A DNA stretch of 64,000 nucleotides, from contig NC_077222.1 in NCBI RefSeq assembly GCF_024763615.1, forward strand, positions 39,556,001 through 39,620,000, given 5' to 3'. The notes under the pieces were generated by a model. It was not told where the DNA came from. It worked only from the letters and a program-made list of their open reading frames with translations, and made no database searches. Of the stretch, positions 36,010-48,754 are shown one piece after another. The DNA is from Phlebotomus papatasi. Its lineage: Eukaryota > Arthropoda > Insecta > Diptera > Psychodidae. How positions within the stretch are numbered: position 1 is the stretch's first letter; each line of letters begins with the position of its first letter. A program made the position numbers and the translations under genes.

Positions 36010-37785
36010 TCGTAGACTGTTTTAGGATTTATTAATTTTTAAATGGAATTCACGAGAATGACGCGCGAAATCGAATCCCATAATATCGAATTACTTTGTT
36101 GCTACTTTCCTATGATAGTTATTCTAAATGAGAAGAGCATTTTAATATATATGACACCAAGTCCTATGTAGAATTTATACATAAATTAACTTATTTGTAA
36201 TTTATGACGGAATTTTTTATATATCGATCATCACATTCGGATCATCCAAACATGGACAACAAACTGCCACAATTTTTGAAAAAAAAACACACAGAGATGT
36301 TGTCGAAATAGAGACAACTGGCCTTATTTTTGTAATAATTCTAACTTTACACACACTATACACACAGTTCAGTAATTGAGAAAATTACATTCAAATAGAT
36401 CAAGAGATTTACTTCTTTCTGGCTTGTGAAGGAGCTTTGTATCAGTTTTCAGGCAATAGACCTTAGATCCAAGATTCAATTGACACAATTGACAGCGTCA
36501 AATGTGACAGTTTCTTTACCGACTGTTGCATGGTTTCATTTACTTGAAGAAAAGATAAAAGACAAATTTAACTTTATAAAATTGAGCCGTTACGACGCCA
36601 TAATGTCTCAAAGCCAAATCAGACACTAAATTTCAGAAAGATCATGACTAACTGCTCTTGCATTTTCCACTTTATTGCTAATCTTAAAATCGAATTTACT
36701 AGATTTTTAAGTCATGCATTCATAAACATTTTATCTTTCCAGTCAATATTGTGCCAAGTTCTATTGCTATTTACTAAATAAAACTTATGTCTATTCGCCT
36801 GAAAACCAACATTCTCGCATGAAAGATCAATTGAAAATTTTAGCTTAAAAAATAGAGAAAAAAAATATCACAATTTTATCCATGTTTTATCAGAGTCTAG
36901 AATTGTCAAGAAAAAAATTTACTGTAGAAGCTTTTTTGTAATTGTTTGTTTATTAACATTGTTGTATGTCTTTCTTGCGTACGATAGGAAGAAAAAATTG
37001 TAATTGTATCTTCTGAAAATATACACTATCAACGATATTGAGAGTTTTTCAATTTTTTTTTGCAGAAAGATTACTTAATGAAGGAAAATGACTCAGAGGT
37101 GTATTGATTTATCTTTCCTTTAAGTATATCCTCCTAAAGAATTTTGAGTGTTCAGATAAAGTGAAAAATTGGAGATATTATGCCTTTTCTTGTTAAAAAG
37201 TAAAGTCCAGTCCCTAACTCAGGAAAATTTGAAAATATCGAAAAACGGGAATTCAAGTCGCCAATAAGAAAATTTAGATTTGCCAATTTCAAATTATTTT
37301 ATGCGCGTATTTTAAAAACGTAGGGTATGTTCTTGAAATTTACTACGTATACTCCGTCCTTGTTCGGTCACAGTGATCCTTTTAACTAAAGTAGCATACT
37401 GAAAAGGAATTCAAGAGCTTTTACTTGCATTTAACCACAAAATTTTCGTAATAAGCTTTTTAAATGTTTAACTCCTTGGGAACTCTGTGTTCCTTATATC
37501 AAACATACAGAAGTTTTCTCATTTGCAGTTGCATTTCAAGAAATTTAATTAAATCCTTTGTATCTCTTCTATTAAAAAACAGTTCAAATAAACGAATAAA
37601 AAGAAACACAAAAAGCATGAAATGAAAAAAAATGAATAAGAATCTTAACCAATTAGAGGTAAGTACAAATATAATTTAATATAATTAAATATATCATTTA
37701 AATCACAAGTTTCCATTGTCATTTGCTTTTTTTTTAATTACGAAGAAATTTCATACGTTAAAAATCAGGATATTTCTCTGATTGT
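36010..37785. other. Intergenic; nothing recognised
   Basis: gukh 3' flank. It is AT-rich with short frames only (36426-36629), with no family signature. Confidence 0.5.
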
Positions 37786-37789
37786 TTAA

Positions 37790-39201
37790 CCCTTTAAGGA
37801 CGAGAAACTTTCCGCTGAGCGAAATTCAACGAAATCAAGTTTCCCTCGATATTTTAGCCTAAATAAGAGATTTACGGTTAAAAAGAAATTTTCCCATCCC
37901 TAGGAGTCCTGGAAAACTATGCGACATATATGACCCAATCGTCCATAAAGGTAAAAAAGCACAAAATTTTCCGGGCAACTAGTTTACTCGTTTACTCTGT
38001 TGAACTCTAACTTGAATATATTTGTAATAATAAAAAAAAATTAGAGTACGAGTGAAAATTAAAACGATCAAAAATTAATTTAAAAACTTTCATTCAATTT
38101 TTGGTCTCAAAGACTCTTGAAGACTTGTACACAAAAACAATAATTTTTATGAAAAAATGTATTATTTACTTCATTTTTAATTTTTATGATATTCATCGAA
38201 ACAAATTTCGCATACTGGTAAGGTAACACAGAGATAAATGTCGCATGCCTCACAAATACAATTGGTCTTATAATCCTTTTTTCTGATAGCACCATGTGTA
38301 CCTCAGTTTTCTTCGAAACATGTTTGATAGTAATGGGTTTGATGCAATGTTGCTTGTCTCTGGGAATTTAAGACGTACAGTTGCACATTGCTGTGGATCT
38401 GGGAGTTCTTCCGGAGTTGAAGTATTTTCCATGTAGACTTCAAAGTCCACTTCATCCACGTCTTGTTCCAAATATATTATGTCGCTTTCGTTCAGGACAA
38501 GATTGTCGGCATCATCGCTATCTTCCGGGCATAATATGTGGATGATTTCGGGTTCATTGATCATGATTTTTTTCCATTTTTGAAGTCATCTACAAGAGTA
38601 AAAAGTTATGAATTTACAACATATACGCAGAAGTACATTACAAATTATCAAAATATTACCTTCTTCAGTCAGTATTGCACTGGAAAATCTCAACTAATTG
38701 ATATATCACACAATATTATACGAATAATTAACTATTTTGCGCACACATACACAAAAATATGAAACAGTCTAACCTCAAATCTTCGATAATCCACTAGAGA
38801 CAAATTCGGTGTTTTTACCTTTAGGGACGATTGGGTTATATATGACCCATGAAAATTATGAAGCTTTCTTGAAAATACCAATAAACTATAATTTTTACTT
38901 TGTTGAGAAATATTATGTATAGTTCTTATAGTTTCTAGTCCCAAGAGGTTTTTGCTTAAAAAAAATGGAAATATTAAAAATATTAAAATTCAAGCACCAA
39001 TGTGAAAATTTGAAAATTCGTCATTTTTGAGCTTAAATATTTTTTATATAGCAAGTAGCTGGAGATTTGCAAAAAATATCCTAGATTTCTACATCTTTCT
39101 ACTTTGTGATTTGGTAAAAACATTAGAAAGAAATAACTTCAGGTAGTCAGGAAAAATTATTTTCTCTATGGGTCACGGGTCACCCAGTCGTCCTTATAGG
39201 T
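37790..39201 (-). mobile_element. Internally deleted piggyBac-type transposon
   Basis: TTAA at 37786-37789 and 39202-39205 flanks ends of the two kinds seen in the short TTAA MITEs: left CCCTTTAAGGACGAGAAAC, right mirrored TATAAGGACGACTGGGTGAC. Between them on the minus strand lies a truncated piggyBac transposase (38177-38564). A second, inverted pair of GACGATTGGG...ATATGACCC words (about 37935 and 38820) is a subterminal repeat or a further small insertion. Confidence 0.75.
38177..38564 (-). pseudogene. Truncated piggyBac transposase
   Basis: Starting at ATG 38564 on the minus strand, the N-terminus is acidic (LCPEDSDDADNLVLNESD), as in piggyBac transposases. It passes directly into a C-terminal cysteine-rich domain, CICEACDIYLCVTLPVCEIC then FDEYHKN, ending at 38177. 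This is the zinc-binding CxxC...C...CxxC...H arrangement of piggyBac tails. One extra A in a run near 38280 shifts the frame just before it. The catalytic DDD core, normally some 400 residues or more, is missing. The copy cannot be active. Confidence 0.72.
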
Positions 39202-40284
39202 TTAAGGACAATTATTTTCGCCGCTGCTCGCTGTATCTACTTGTTTCTCGATTTTGAAGCCAATTTCTCAAAGAATCTACCCAAAAGAACTACCCAAGGA
39301 TCTAGAAATGGATTTTCATTCTCGCCTTATCAATTTTGAAGAAACAATTTTGTTGCCAAGAATTGGGGTGAAAACCTAATGAAATGCAAGAAAATTGTCA
39401 TTGCGAACAAAAATGAAACACCGAACTGTACCTGGTCTAAAGCTTGTTAAATAATTTCGTGTGAGCGCAGAGTTTATTTCTTCTTCTTCTTTTTCTTCTT
39501 TATTTGTACGGCTGAATTTTTGTCAAAATGGAATTTGTGTCTCCGCTCGTACAATCCCCAACTCGTCTAACTCGACAATTCGTCTTGACTTTTACGGTCC
39601 CGCCAGTTTTATTTGCGCGCCAATTTGTGTCTGCAAGTCTGCATGATAAATCAGCTTTTCAGTGATATGGGATTTCATATCGAGCTTCTGCACTATTGAA
39701 TCAGCCATACCACCAAAATGTACTGCATTTTCCCATTTATCAGTTTTAGAATGGCTTTGTAGAGCTAAATTGCGTTAAGTTGTAGCTCTGGGCCCTAGGA
39801 TAACCCATTTTCCACTAACTAATACGGGCTTCAGACCTAAGGCTTGGCCATATGCGGCTTAACTCTTATAATTTCTTATAAATCAAGATTTTCTGGACAA
39901 ATTTAACTTAGGATTGGATTATTAAAGATAAATGATCTATTGTGTTCACAAAAAGTAAGAAAATTGCTTGCTATTAGGATTTTGAGATCTTCGGGAATTG
40001 AGGAACCTCTAGTCTGCCAACTGCTTAAGATTCAAAACACAGAGTTCGATAGTTCCCTCTCCGTGGTTTTCCTAAGCTGCCTCTCTCTCCACACTAACGC
40101 TTTGTTTTGGTCCCTTTCTGAAGGGAATCGACTTGCGAATTTCAAATTATGACCATTATGATCGTTGCTATTGAATAGAAGAACTGACTTCTACAACACT
40201 AAAGCTCAGTTTCCTTTAGAAATATGCGAAAAAATATCGCTAAATCATTTGATCTCAGTATCATCTTCTACATGATGCTAAGGA

Positions 40285-40461
40285 AGATGGGGTAATTTGG
40301 ATTCATATCTAATTTGGAACTGTCAGATTTCCTTAGATGGAAAAAAGAAAAACAACTTCTTGAATGAAAAGTCTTGTGTCTCTTGAATCATCTGATACCA
40401 TCTGACACAATGAGAAAATCTTAAAATTCCAAAATATACATGATTCCAAATTACTTCATCT
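40285..40461. mobile_element. Small inverted-repeat element
   Basis: GATGGGGTAATTTGGATTCA and a mirrored TGATTCCAAATTACTTCATC, with CATATCTAATTTGG and its partner further in. It has a non-coding centre. Confidence 0.5.
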
Positions 40462-40564
40462 AATCAGGGACCCATCCAATAAAAAGTGAAGCTGTTTTTT
40501 TTTTTACTTTTCCTTGTATAAATTTTGCAGATATTGCACCGCGACTTAAACAAATTTGCTCGTA

Positions 40565-41390
40565 GGGTAATGTGTGCTATTTCTGAACAAGGTGCTTTTC
40601 GGGACATAATATGGGTATTTTGGGACACATCAAAAATCCTATAAATATTTGTTTTCTAATTATTTTTAAGTTCTATATGAAATATTAAGCTCTTTACGTA
40701 TCAAATAAATATGAAACTTCTGAAATTTTATTTAATTTAAAGCATAAAATACGCGTGAATTGAGAGTGTCACATTTCACTTTTTGCAAGACCTTCAGTGT
40801 GGTCAATTTTGCAGATGTCAACACAAACAGTGTTTAGTTTTTTTTTATTTAAGTTACTTTAAAAGTGAAATTAAAACAAAATTTTTATGAAAGAGTGAAG
40901 TTTAGAACTTCTATTTAAAGGCAAATAATCAGGCTCGGTGAAATTTATTTGGCAATGATTGAAACATGGATATGACCTTTGGTTTCTTCTCCTTTACTTT
41001 CTCAAAACTGACGTTTCGGAGGGGTTTTCCTCCTTCCTCAGCTTTTGAGAAAGTAAAGGAAAAGAAACCAAAGGTCATATCCATGTTTCAATTATTGCGA
41101 AATCAACCTATTGGCCGAAAATCATCTAGAAATTTATTTGCATAATAACTACTTTTGTCTGTCCCGAAATACCCAACTGTCCCGAAATATACCACTCTTA
41201 CTTCTTTACATTTTTTACTGTTTTGTATAAAAATTGATGCATTTTTTAACTTTTTTCGATAACAATCTTATTCTGGATACCATAAGGAACATAAATATTT
41301 GTGTCAATAAAGAAAAAAACTTTGAGAAGTCTTTAAGCTGTTTGAAACTTAAAAGTGCTAAAAAGTGTCCCAAAATATCACACGTTACCC
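40565..41390. mobile_element. 0.83 kb TA-targeting element nested in the element Z fragment
   Basis: The left GGGTAATGTGTGCTATTTC is mirrored by the right CAAAATATCACACGTTACCC, flanked by TA (40563-40564 and 41391-41392). The empty site is visible in element Z near 6590, where TTCGTAGTTCTTG-type sequence runs through with one TA. The words 'gtcccgaaat' and 'ttcgggacat' repeat in both arms. Confidence 0.85.
40953..41098 (-). ncRNA. Long hairpin with a hammerhead-ribozyme-like core
   Basis: The two arms of about 55-65 bases are near-perfect complements (CAATGATTGAAACATGG and its mirror outward). On the minus strand the apex reads CTGAGGA (41041-41035), then a 5-bp stem GGAGG/CCTCC with a 6-base loop, then GAAA (41017-41014), then CGTC. 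CUGANGA, stem II, GAAA and a GUC cleavage triplet in this order are the type I hammerhead core. The long arms would be stem I, and stem III would be minimal, as described for Penelope-type retroelement hammerheads. Mismatches next to the core (G opposite A) may reduce activity. Family assignment is inference. Confidence 0.45.
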
Positions 41391-41590
41391 TAGTTCTTGT
41401 ATTATTTCGACGAACATTATAAAATATGTATTTTTAGATAGCTTTTAATGGACGATTTCGAAATATATCGGACTGATAAGTCAATTCTCTTTAGGAAAAA
41501 ACTTGCCAATAGTCTTCACTGCGTCCATGCAAAAACGTATGGAAAAATAAAATGTCGAGAGGCCCCTGATCTAGCCCTAATACCCAGATT

Positions 41591-44188
41591 TATAAGAAAC
41601 AAACTCAGAGACTAATCTTCAAATTTGAATACAACTTTAAAGCGTATCTTGATATTTATTGAGTTTATTCTTCAACCGATTTTCTTTAAAACTTTTGAAT
41701 TTCCAATGCATTTTATAACGCCTAAATGTATGTTATTTATAAATGATCGTTTCATTATACGTGAAAAACAATAAAGATCTCTTCAGAAAGTCTTTTAAAA
41801 ATCAATTTATTCATAAGATTGGTAACTTTGAAAATAAGGAAATGATCATGAAGCAAAATTGTTCCGCAGAGGTGCGATGTTAAAGAGATCATTGATCTTA
41901 CATGATCATACACTCTTGTCATCGTTTCTTTATTGATATTTAATATCTTATTAAGAAGAAAATCATTTATGTTTTTACTTTAGCTAATAAATTTTAAAAG
42001 CCTTTAAAAGCCTTTTTAATACATGATAATAAAAATGTTTGGAGTACCTATTTCCTCTGAGATTTATCTGTTGCAGGGACACAAAATATATTATGCACAA
42101 AATTGCGCAACGCTTCTTAATTGCTTTCATCAAGTACCACAAAGTGAAAGAAAGAAGTGATCATGATTTCAAGAGTGCGGCATCTTTGTGGTTCAATGAT
42201 ATGTTTGCTCCACGGCTTAATGAATTCTCAATGAATCGTGTCCGGTAGCAGAAAAAAAGGAAAACTTCACAAAACCCACCTGAAAAATATCAAATTATGG
42301 CTATTGGGTACCGTCATCACATCATGAATCAATAATGCCAATAAGTGCAATTCCAAGGAGGAAATTGTACAGTGTGACATCCGAAGAAGACTCACTTGCA
42401 AATTGGCTGATCTTGTGCCACGAAAGCGAAAGCTCTCTGGAAGAGTAGGTTGGATGAGGAAGAAAAGTATTGAGGAGATGCAGCTGCATAAATGTCTATA
42501 TTGGCTTTTACGGGGATTCGCCATACAAATAATAAGAAAAAAAGCCACAATTGTTTATTTATTCTCCTGAAGTTTAGCATGAAGCACGATTTCAATGCCC
42601 TTTTCTTGTATTAATTTGCATGAAATTCTTCTGTGTCTCTTTCAATGTTCATGTGAATGGACAGATCTTTCCAAACACTTGCCATCCAAAACTATTGTCG
42701 TCGCATAGTATCAATGATATTTGGCTGTGTATATAGTGTCATAAAATAAAATGGATTTCTGCAAATTGTTAATGCAAATTGAAATGTGTTTAACAAACCA
42801 TTAAGAAGAGATAAAATGCCATATCGGGTGGTAAGAAAGGGCGGGAAAATGCTAACCTCAATAGAGATACATTTTTATTTATTACGCCATTTATCACCCA
42901 AAGCATCTCAAATCCCAAAAGAATGAAAATTTGAAAAGATGTCACGATTTGGAATTTTCTTTGAATTTCAATTCACCAAGAGAAATCGTGGATTCTTCTT
43001 CTTGGATCATCAGAGATGCAAGCACAAAAAAATTATATTGTTGCATACGATGAACAATAAAGACAACACTTGAAATTTTAAATTCAAACAGTAACCAGTT
43101 TCTTTAAAATCCTTTTAAAATTAAAAACTTTAGTGACTGGCTTGTAAACTTACTTTTTCAAGCTTAAATTTAAAGCTAAAATTTAAGCGTAAATTTTAGG
43201 ATCCTATTTCTCTATTTCTAATGAATTATGGCTAAATACTGGCCTCTAATCACTTTTGAATTGGGAAATTTTTTCTACTATTTTTAAATAAAATTGAACC
43301 TTAATATTATTTAGTTTAGCTCAATAAACCTATTATTAGCTAAATTACATTGTTAAGCCTAAATTCCTTTCAAAAATAGGAAAAAAGGTTTAATAAGTAC
43401 CCCAATTCAAGGGTGTCCCAATTCCTCCTAGAAGCCATAAGAGCTGTTCAATATTCTGGTCTGGCTGGAATTCATCTCTCATAGGATACATACGTACAGC
43501 AGGTCCTGCTTTAATCACATGAATATTCTTTCTTAAAAATGAATTATGGGGCATCACCGAAGACCGGAAGTTGATATTGTTTACAGTTAAGGTTTCATAG
43601 CATTGACAAAATGAAAAAAACTATATAAAATACACTGCTCTCTCTTTGAGTTTAAGCAGTAAAAACATTAGATTAATCCGGAGATTCCGCAGACTACATT
43701 TCATATTAAACGTATTTTCTCCGCTGGGAAATGGCCTTGTGCCTCAAAGAGAGATTGACAAAGAGCTGCCTTTGTGACTTTAATTTAATTCTTACTCGTC
43801 TTGCGTCTGGAACAAAACTTCATCTCTTGAGGTTATTAAATTATTTCTCAATGACTTTCTTTCCCGAAGTATATGCTTAATTTTTAATTTCTTTGAAGAG
43901 TTTCAATTAATTATCACTATTATCAAATTATCACTACGTGAGATCCTTTAAGGCATCTACACATTGGGAATAATTTTCGTCAAAAATTGCATTTTTGACA
44001 GATTTTGATGTTTCTACACTTTCTGCAGTGCAGACGATTTTCTTTAAAAAAGCAATTTTTTACAAAAATTACCCAATATATAGAAGTTTTACGTAGATCA
44101 CTGAAGTAACACAACGACGGATAATATTCCTCCAAGTGCCTTAATTTAAAGCAAAATATACACAAAAATATTTTTGAACCACGGGCAA
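41591..44188. other. Intergenic; no gene recognised
   Basis: Short frames at 42039-42248 and 42267-42595 have no signature. A weak inverted repeat with a CATCTACACATTGGG end lies at about 43951-44098. Confidence 0.45.
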
Positions 44189-44192
44189 TTAA

Positions 44193-44855
44193 CCCTTTAA
44201 GAACCAGTGGATTATCGGTTTAGGAACACTAGGGCGGTACTAAATCAAGGCTAAGTACAAACAGTACAATTTTATTAAATTAGATATTAGAGTTAAGAGG
44301 ACAAGACCTATACGAATTCGTGGATACTACAGTAATCCCTTTCCACTCTAGAAATGGTTGACATAATTTTTTCCTTTTTCTCTTTCCAATCCATCCTCCA
44401 TAAAAATCGCAGCTACTACGTACTCCTCTTGAGAGTCCTTGCTGCTATTCACATTTTTCATCTGCAAAGCATTTCACTATCTATTTTTATAGTTTGTTAT
44501 TTGAATTTTTTTTTATATTCAAGTTGTAAAAATCTTGGATTTTTTGTACAAACCATGTAACGTCTTATACAGCCAATCATTCGGGATTTTTTGCCGTCTT
44601 GCCCGATAAGGTCGGTTATGAAGTCGACTATAGCCGCATATGAAAAGGAAATAAATTTATTATTATAATTATTATATTAATTAAAGAAACATTGACATAA
44701 AAATCAGTGTTTACATCTACCCCATGTTTACTATTGCCTCAGTTTCCCTTACCCAAAAACAAAAACTATTTTCGACTATATAAAGTTATTTTTCCCCCAT
44801 TGAAAAGTCAGAAAATCTTATTTTTGTCACCGGTTGCCTATTGATTCTTAAAGGG
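44193..44855. mobile_element. TTAA-family element interrupted by a LINE tail
   Basis: CCCTTTAAGAACCAGTGG on the left and ATTGATTCTTAAAGGG on the right, with TTAA at 44189-44192 and 44856-44859. Inside, at about 44570-44690, GGTCGGTTATGAAGTCGAC plus TATAGCCGCATATG and an AATAAATTTATTATTATAA tail look like a plus-strand LINE 3' end. A second short TTAA-type piece follows at 44860-44903. Confidence 0.55.
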
Positions 44856-44903
44856 TTAAGGACGAGCGGATCACCGATGGTCCACTTATCCTTTAAGAGT
44901 TAA

Positions 44904-46361
44904 ATTCATTTCAACTGGTAATAAACCAGCAAATTTTTTATCCAAAACTTATTTTCTTGACTTTTACGGGATATTTGGTTTTTTTTAAGTTGTCTATGAT
45001 TATGATTAATAAAAGAGATATGAATCACCAAATCGGAAGTTGCAATTCTTAGGACAATGATACGCTCTATGAATTTTAGATCACAAAATAACGTATTGCA
45101 ACCTAACAAATCACGTAAAAAAAATTTTAAATATGAATTAAAGTCACAAATTTGAGCATTCCTCAAAACCAAAACACTTTGTCCCCTTATTTTATTATTA
45201 AGTATTAATAAAAGTAAGACGTCAAACAATCATAAAACATTCATTTTGTGTGACAATGTTAATTTTTTGCGGTTTAAATAACATCAAGATGATTATCCAT
45301 ACTATTCGAAAGGTGAAATTGATCCCGAGACTCGGAGATATTATTGTGTAACTTTTTCTCTTCAATACATGTATTTTTACTGCTATTCTCTTAAAGAAAT
45401 TCTCAAATGATTGAATTTGATATTTTTCAAAAATATCCTATAAACAAGCAACTATTTATAAACTTTGGTTTTGTGAATCCTTTTAAAATTTGCAATACAA
45501 ATATCTTCTATGCACCAGGCAGGGAAAGCAATAAATTTGCATTTAATTGCACCATACTCAATATTATGGCAATTGTTGCAATATTTGGCAATTTTCTTCT
45601 GTACATCTTACAATCGATTTTTGGAGTGTGTGACATTCAAAAATATTATGAAAGTTCTCGTGACTCTATTGTATGAAGCTCAAAAGTGCACTGTATTTCG
45701 TACAAGGATGGTAGAATCTTTAATTTGATTTATGCAATAATTTTCTGGTGCACAGACAATTAAATTTGATGAAAGAGTAGATAATTTTGTGATTATTAGT
45801 TACTTGGCTTACGATAAAAACGTAAGAAATCTGCATTATTTTCTATGATGAGAACTCATCGAACTCATAGATAACATTTTCAGAAGAATTCGTAGTTTTT
45901 CAATATGATCTTCGTGAATCAAAGAATTTCTGAAAAATAATATTTGTTGGTAATCAGATATAGGAACCGTATATTGTTTCTTCTTAGGTTTTTCTTTTGC
46001 TATCTGAAATAGTAAAAAAATCCCAAAATTCCAAATTAATTTTAGTTCAATTGTCCCATTGTACTTTATCACAGCGAACAGTCGGAGCTTTTCTACATGG
46101 TCATTGCTTTTTTACGCCTTCATTGCTTTTTAACACGTGGAAAAAATATTCAAAAAATTGCGACACCAAACCAATAGCGTTATTTTTTATATCTGGTAGA
46201 GCAAATTGAGTGACTTCATGAAGGTGGAATCAAAAGAAAGATGAAAATTAAATTAAACTAATTTGCAAAACTTAAGCCATAAAGATTATGGTATAAATTA
46301 ACAATTCAGAATAAGAAACTTTAATATTCATTCCCGAATTCATATGTTACAATTATGCTTA
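44904..46361. other. Intergenic; no gene recognised
   Basis: Overlapping frames at 45407-45728 have two hydrophobic stretches but no TYxxxxxQF motif and no gustatory receptor pattern. I do not call them a gene. Confidence 0.4.
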
Positions 46362-46940
46362 GGAGAGACTGAGGCAAAATTTGTCAAAACGAAAATTTCA
46401 ATATTCACTATTTTCTAAAATAAAAGAGACTGAGGCTTGAAATTTTTATTATAGATAGCCTTCATGAACCTTCTAAAACTTACAAAGTTTCAAGGGATTC
46501 GAGAATAAAAAAAATAATGAAATTTTGAGCCCTATTTTTGGAATATTAAGCTTAAGAATATATCAATACTGATTAGCTCAATTTAAGCACATTTCTCGTT
46601 AAGATAGAGAAAAATTATCTTCGAAAAAGTTTTAGAAGAATAAGTTTCCTATAAAAATATGTCTATTTGATATTTTTAATGTTTTCGAGAGTAAAACGTC
46701 AAAAATTATCCGAAGACTGACAAAATTTGCCCCAGAAGTTTTGAGAATCTCCACAAAATCGACCTTTAGAAAATGATTCAAAAATCACATTTCTTTCGAG
46801 ATAAAGGAAAATAGTCTTCTGCAATGTTGTAGAGCAGTAAATTTCCTATAAGAATATGCTCATTATAAAAAGTTTAAATCTTCTCAGATCTCGTGAAAGA
46901 ATTAAATATGCGTTTTGACAAGTTTTGCCCCAGTCTCCCC
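46362..46940. mobile_element. Inverted-repeat element with GGGGAGACTGGGGCAAAA ends
   Basis: GGAGAGACTGAGGCAAAATT mirrored by TTTTGCCCCAGTCTCCCC, with TTGTCAAAACGAAAATTTC partners inside. It is 579 bases long, non-coding, and lies 276 bases upstream of Gr-a. Confidence 0.7.
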
Positions 46941-47027
46941 TTCTTATTGCACCATAAATATAATAAATTCTAAATGTATTCTTATAAAGTGTAATAAATT
47001 AGACCACACTAAAAGTGAATGATAACT

Positions 47028-47061
47028 TATATAAATACGTTACGTTCAATTTATTGCAGTT
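47028..47061 (+). promoter_or_regulatory. Possible core promoter of Gr-a
   Basis: TATATAAA at 47028-47035 is followed about 30 bases later by an initiator-like GCAGTT (47056-47061), 155 bases before the start codon. The spacing fits an insect TATA plus initiator pair. Confidence 0.35.
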
Positions 47062-47215
47062 ACAAACAGAAGGAGAGTTTTGTGATTAATCACCCAATTT
47101 ACAATAAAAATGTTGTAAGTACCTAAGTACGTTTTACTGATGAAAATTCAATGATAAGAGCTTTTGGAAAATCTTCCCATTTATTTTTCAATTAGTTAGC
47201 TATTGTGCCTCAACA

Positions 47216-48456
47216 ATGGAACTTGTTAAGTTACTGAAGCCTCTTTTGGTATACCTTCGAATTTATGGAATCTCTCTACAAACTTCTGACATGACTAAAA
47301 AGATGAGAAAATTTATAATGATCTCTGCGATGATAAACTTAATTTATTTGGCAATTGTTCCTATGGTATCAAGTATATTGTTTGTAATTAGAAAGAATTT
47401 AAAAATTGAAGATCGATCTAAAATTCATTTCTTTATTTACTGTGGAAATTATATTATTCACGCTAGTGTAATTTTTGAGACTTTTCTCACAAAGGAAAAA
47501 CAACTGAACTTTTGGAATACTCTCTTGATGATTGAACAAACTTTTTCAAAATACCGAAATATCCTTGACGAGGCAAATAAATGCCTGAGCAATAAACTAT
47601 ATCTCCGAATTTTAGTATTATCTAGTCTTTCTATGATCTGCAAAATTATTATATGGATTTGTAATTTGCAATTTAAAAAGAGTACTGATTGGTATTTCAT
47701 TGAGATTGTAACTACTTTATCACAAGAGACTGGTAGATTGATATTCTTTAGTAATTTCCTTTTCGTCGAGATCCTTAGAATGCACGTAAAATTGTACAAT
47801 GACAAAACTAGAGAGATTTCGAAAATGGCCAGAAAATGCAATCGAAAAACTCTTCTGAGTGAACTCAATCTTTTGAAAACTAGGCACAGTCTTATTTGGA
47901 AGCTTAATGGACTGAATTCCTTCTTACAGTGGTCACTGACTTTAAATTTTTTACATTCCTTCCTTCACATAACCTATTTACTTTACTGGTTTTACGTTGT
48001 TAACACTTTAAGGGGATTGGAATATACATTATGTAAGTTAAACAATGTATATTGATAAATATAATTCTGTTTAGTGGCTTTATTTTTCAGTTGGAATGTT
48101 CACTTTCCTAGTCATCTCCATTATAACGCTAGTTCACCTTGTCTATTCTTGTGAAATGCTGAAGCAAGAGACACAGAAGACTCCTCCTCTAATTCATGTA
48201 ATAACCCAAGAACTTTCTAATCCTTTTGATGTGGATATTCATGATTCAATAATGGCAATATCAATGCAAATTCAACATGAGAAAATTTTTATAACTTCCG
48301 CTGGATTTTTCAAAATCGATATGGCTCTATTAACAGCGGTAAGAATTCCAATGAAGCTAACATATTCTTTTGACATTCTTTTTTTTTCTTATATCTTTTT
48401 AGATCATTGCAACAATAACAACATACTTAGTAATTTTTATTCAATTTATAGGCTAA
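47216..48456 (+). CDS. Gustatory receptor, Gr-a
   Basis: Exons 47216-48032, 48091-48338 and 48403-48456 join in phase (1, then 0) and give 372 residues, the normal size for insect gustatory receptors. These proteins are multi-pass ligand-gated channels on taste neurons. The start ATG begins MELVKLLKPLLVYLRIYGIS, the usual family N-terminus. Five membrane segments can be seen in exon 1 (about residues 37-62, 74-95, 132-153, 168-195 and 247-268), a sixth at the start of exon 2 and the seventh across the last join. The C-terminal signature, GFFKIDMALLTA then TTYLVIFIQFIG, is diagnostic of the family (7tm_7). Introns are 58 and 64 bases, both GT-AG. It is the first of five tandem copies. The ligand cannot be told from sequence. 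Confidence 0.88.
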
Positions 48457-48525
48457 TATTTGTTAATAATTAATACAATTTTAAAAAATATTGTAGTGTA
48501 TTCCAGGATTTAAAAAGTCGTATTA

Positions 48526-48754
48526 GGGTCGGAGGAACGTCTGTTCGACAGGGAACCCATATTGACACTTTTGCCAAAGTGTTGAAAATTATTTAATGTA
48601 TCTAGTAAAATATAAGTAATATAACGTTTTTTCTGTAATATATCTTTTACTATAAACAGATATGTTCGAATTTCATATCCCAAATGGTACAGAGTAGGGT
48701 GTCAATAGGTGCTGACACGAGTTCTTAAAGTGTCAATAGACGTTCCTTTCACCC
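48526..48754. mobile_element. MITE with GGGTCGGAGGAACG ends, copy 1
   Basis: GGGTCGGAGGAACG on the left, mirrored CGTTCCTTTCACCC on the right, TA on both sides. It is 229 bases long. The motif 'tcgacagggaacccctatt' is shared with copy 2 (48% to 302 bases downstream is unrelated spacer). Confidence 0.75.

Larger units (their letters stand above)
40490..41590 (-). mobile_element. Inverted fragment of element Z, interrupted
   Basis: The stretches 40490-40564 and 41391-41590 read on the minus strand like 6400-6670 of element Z (ggcccctgatctag/ggcctatcgac, AATTGACTTATCAGTC/AATTGAGTTATCAGTC). They are split by an 826-base insertion. Confidence 0.7.

Noticed and set aside
45407..45728. Hydrophobic frames that could be a decayed receptor exon
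   Set aside because: No TYxxxxxQF signature, no alignment with the five Gr genes by eye, and two competing frames.
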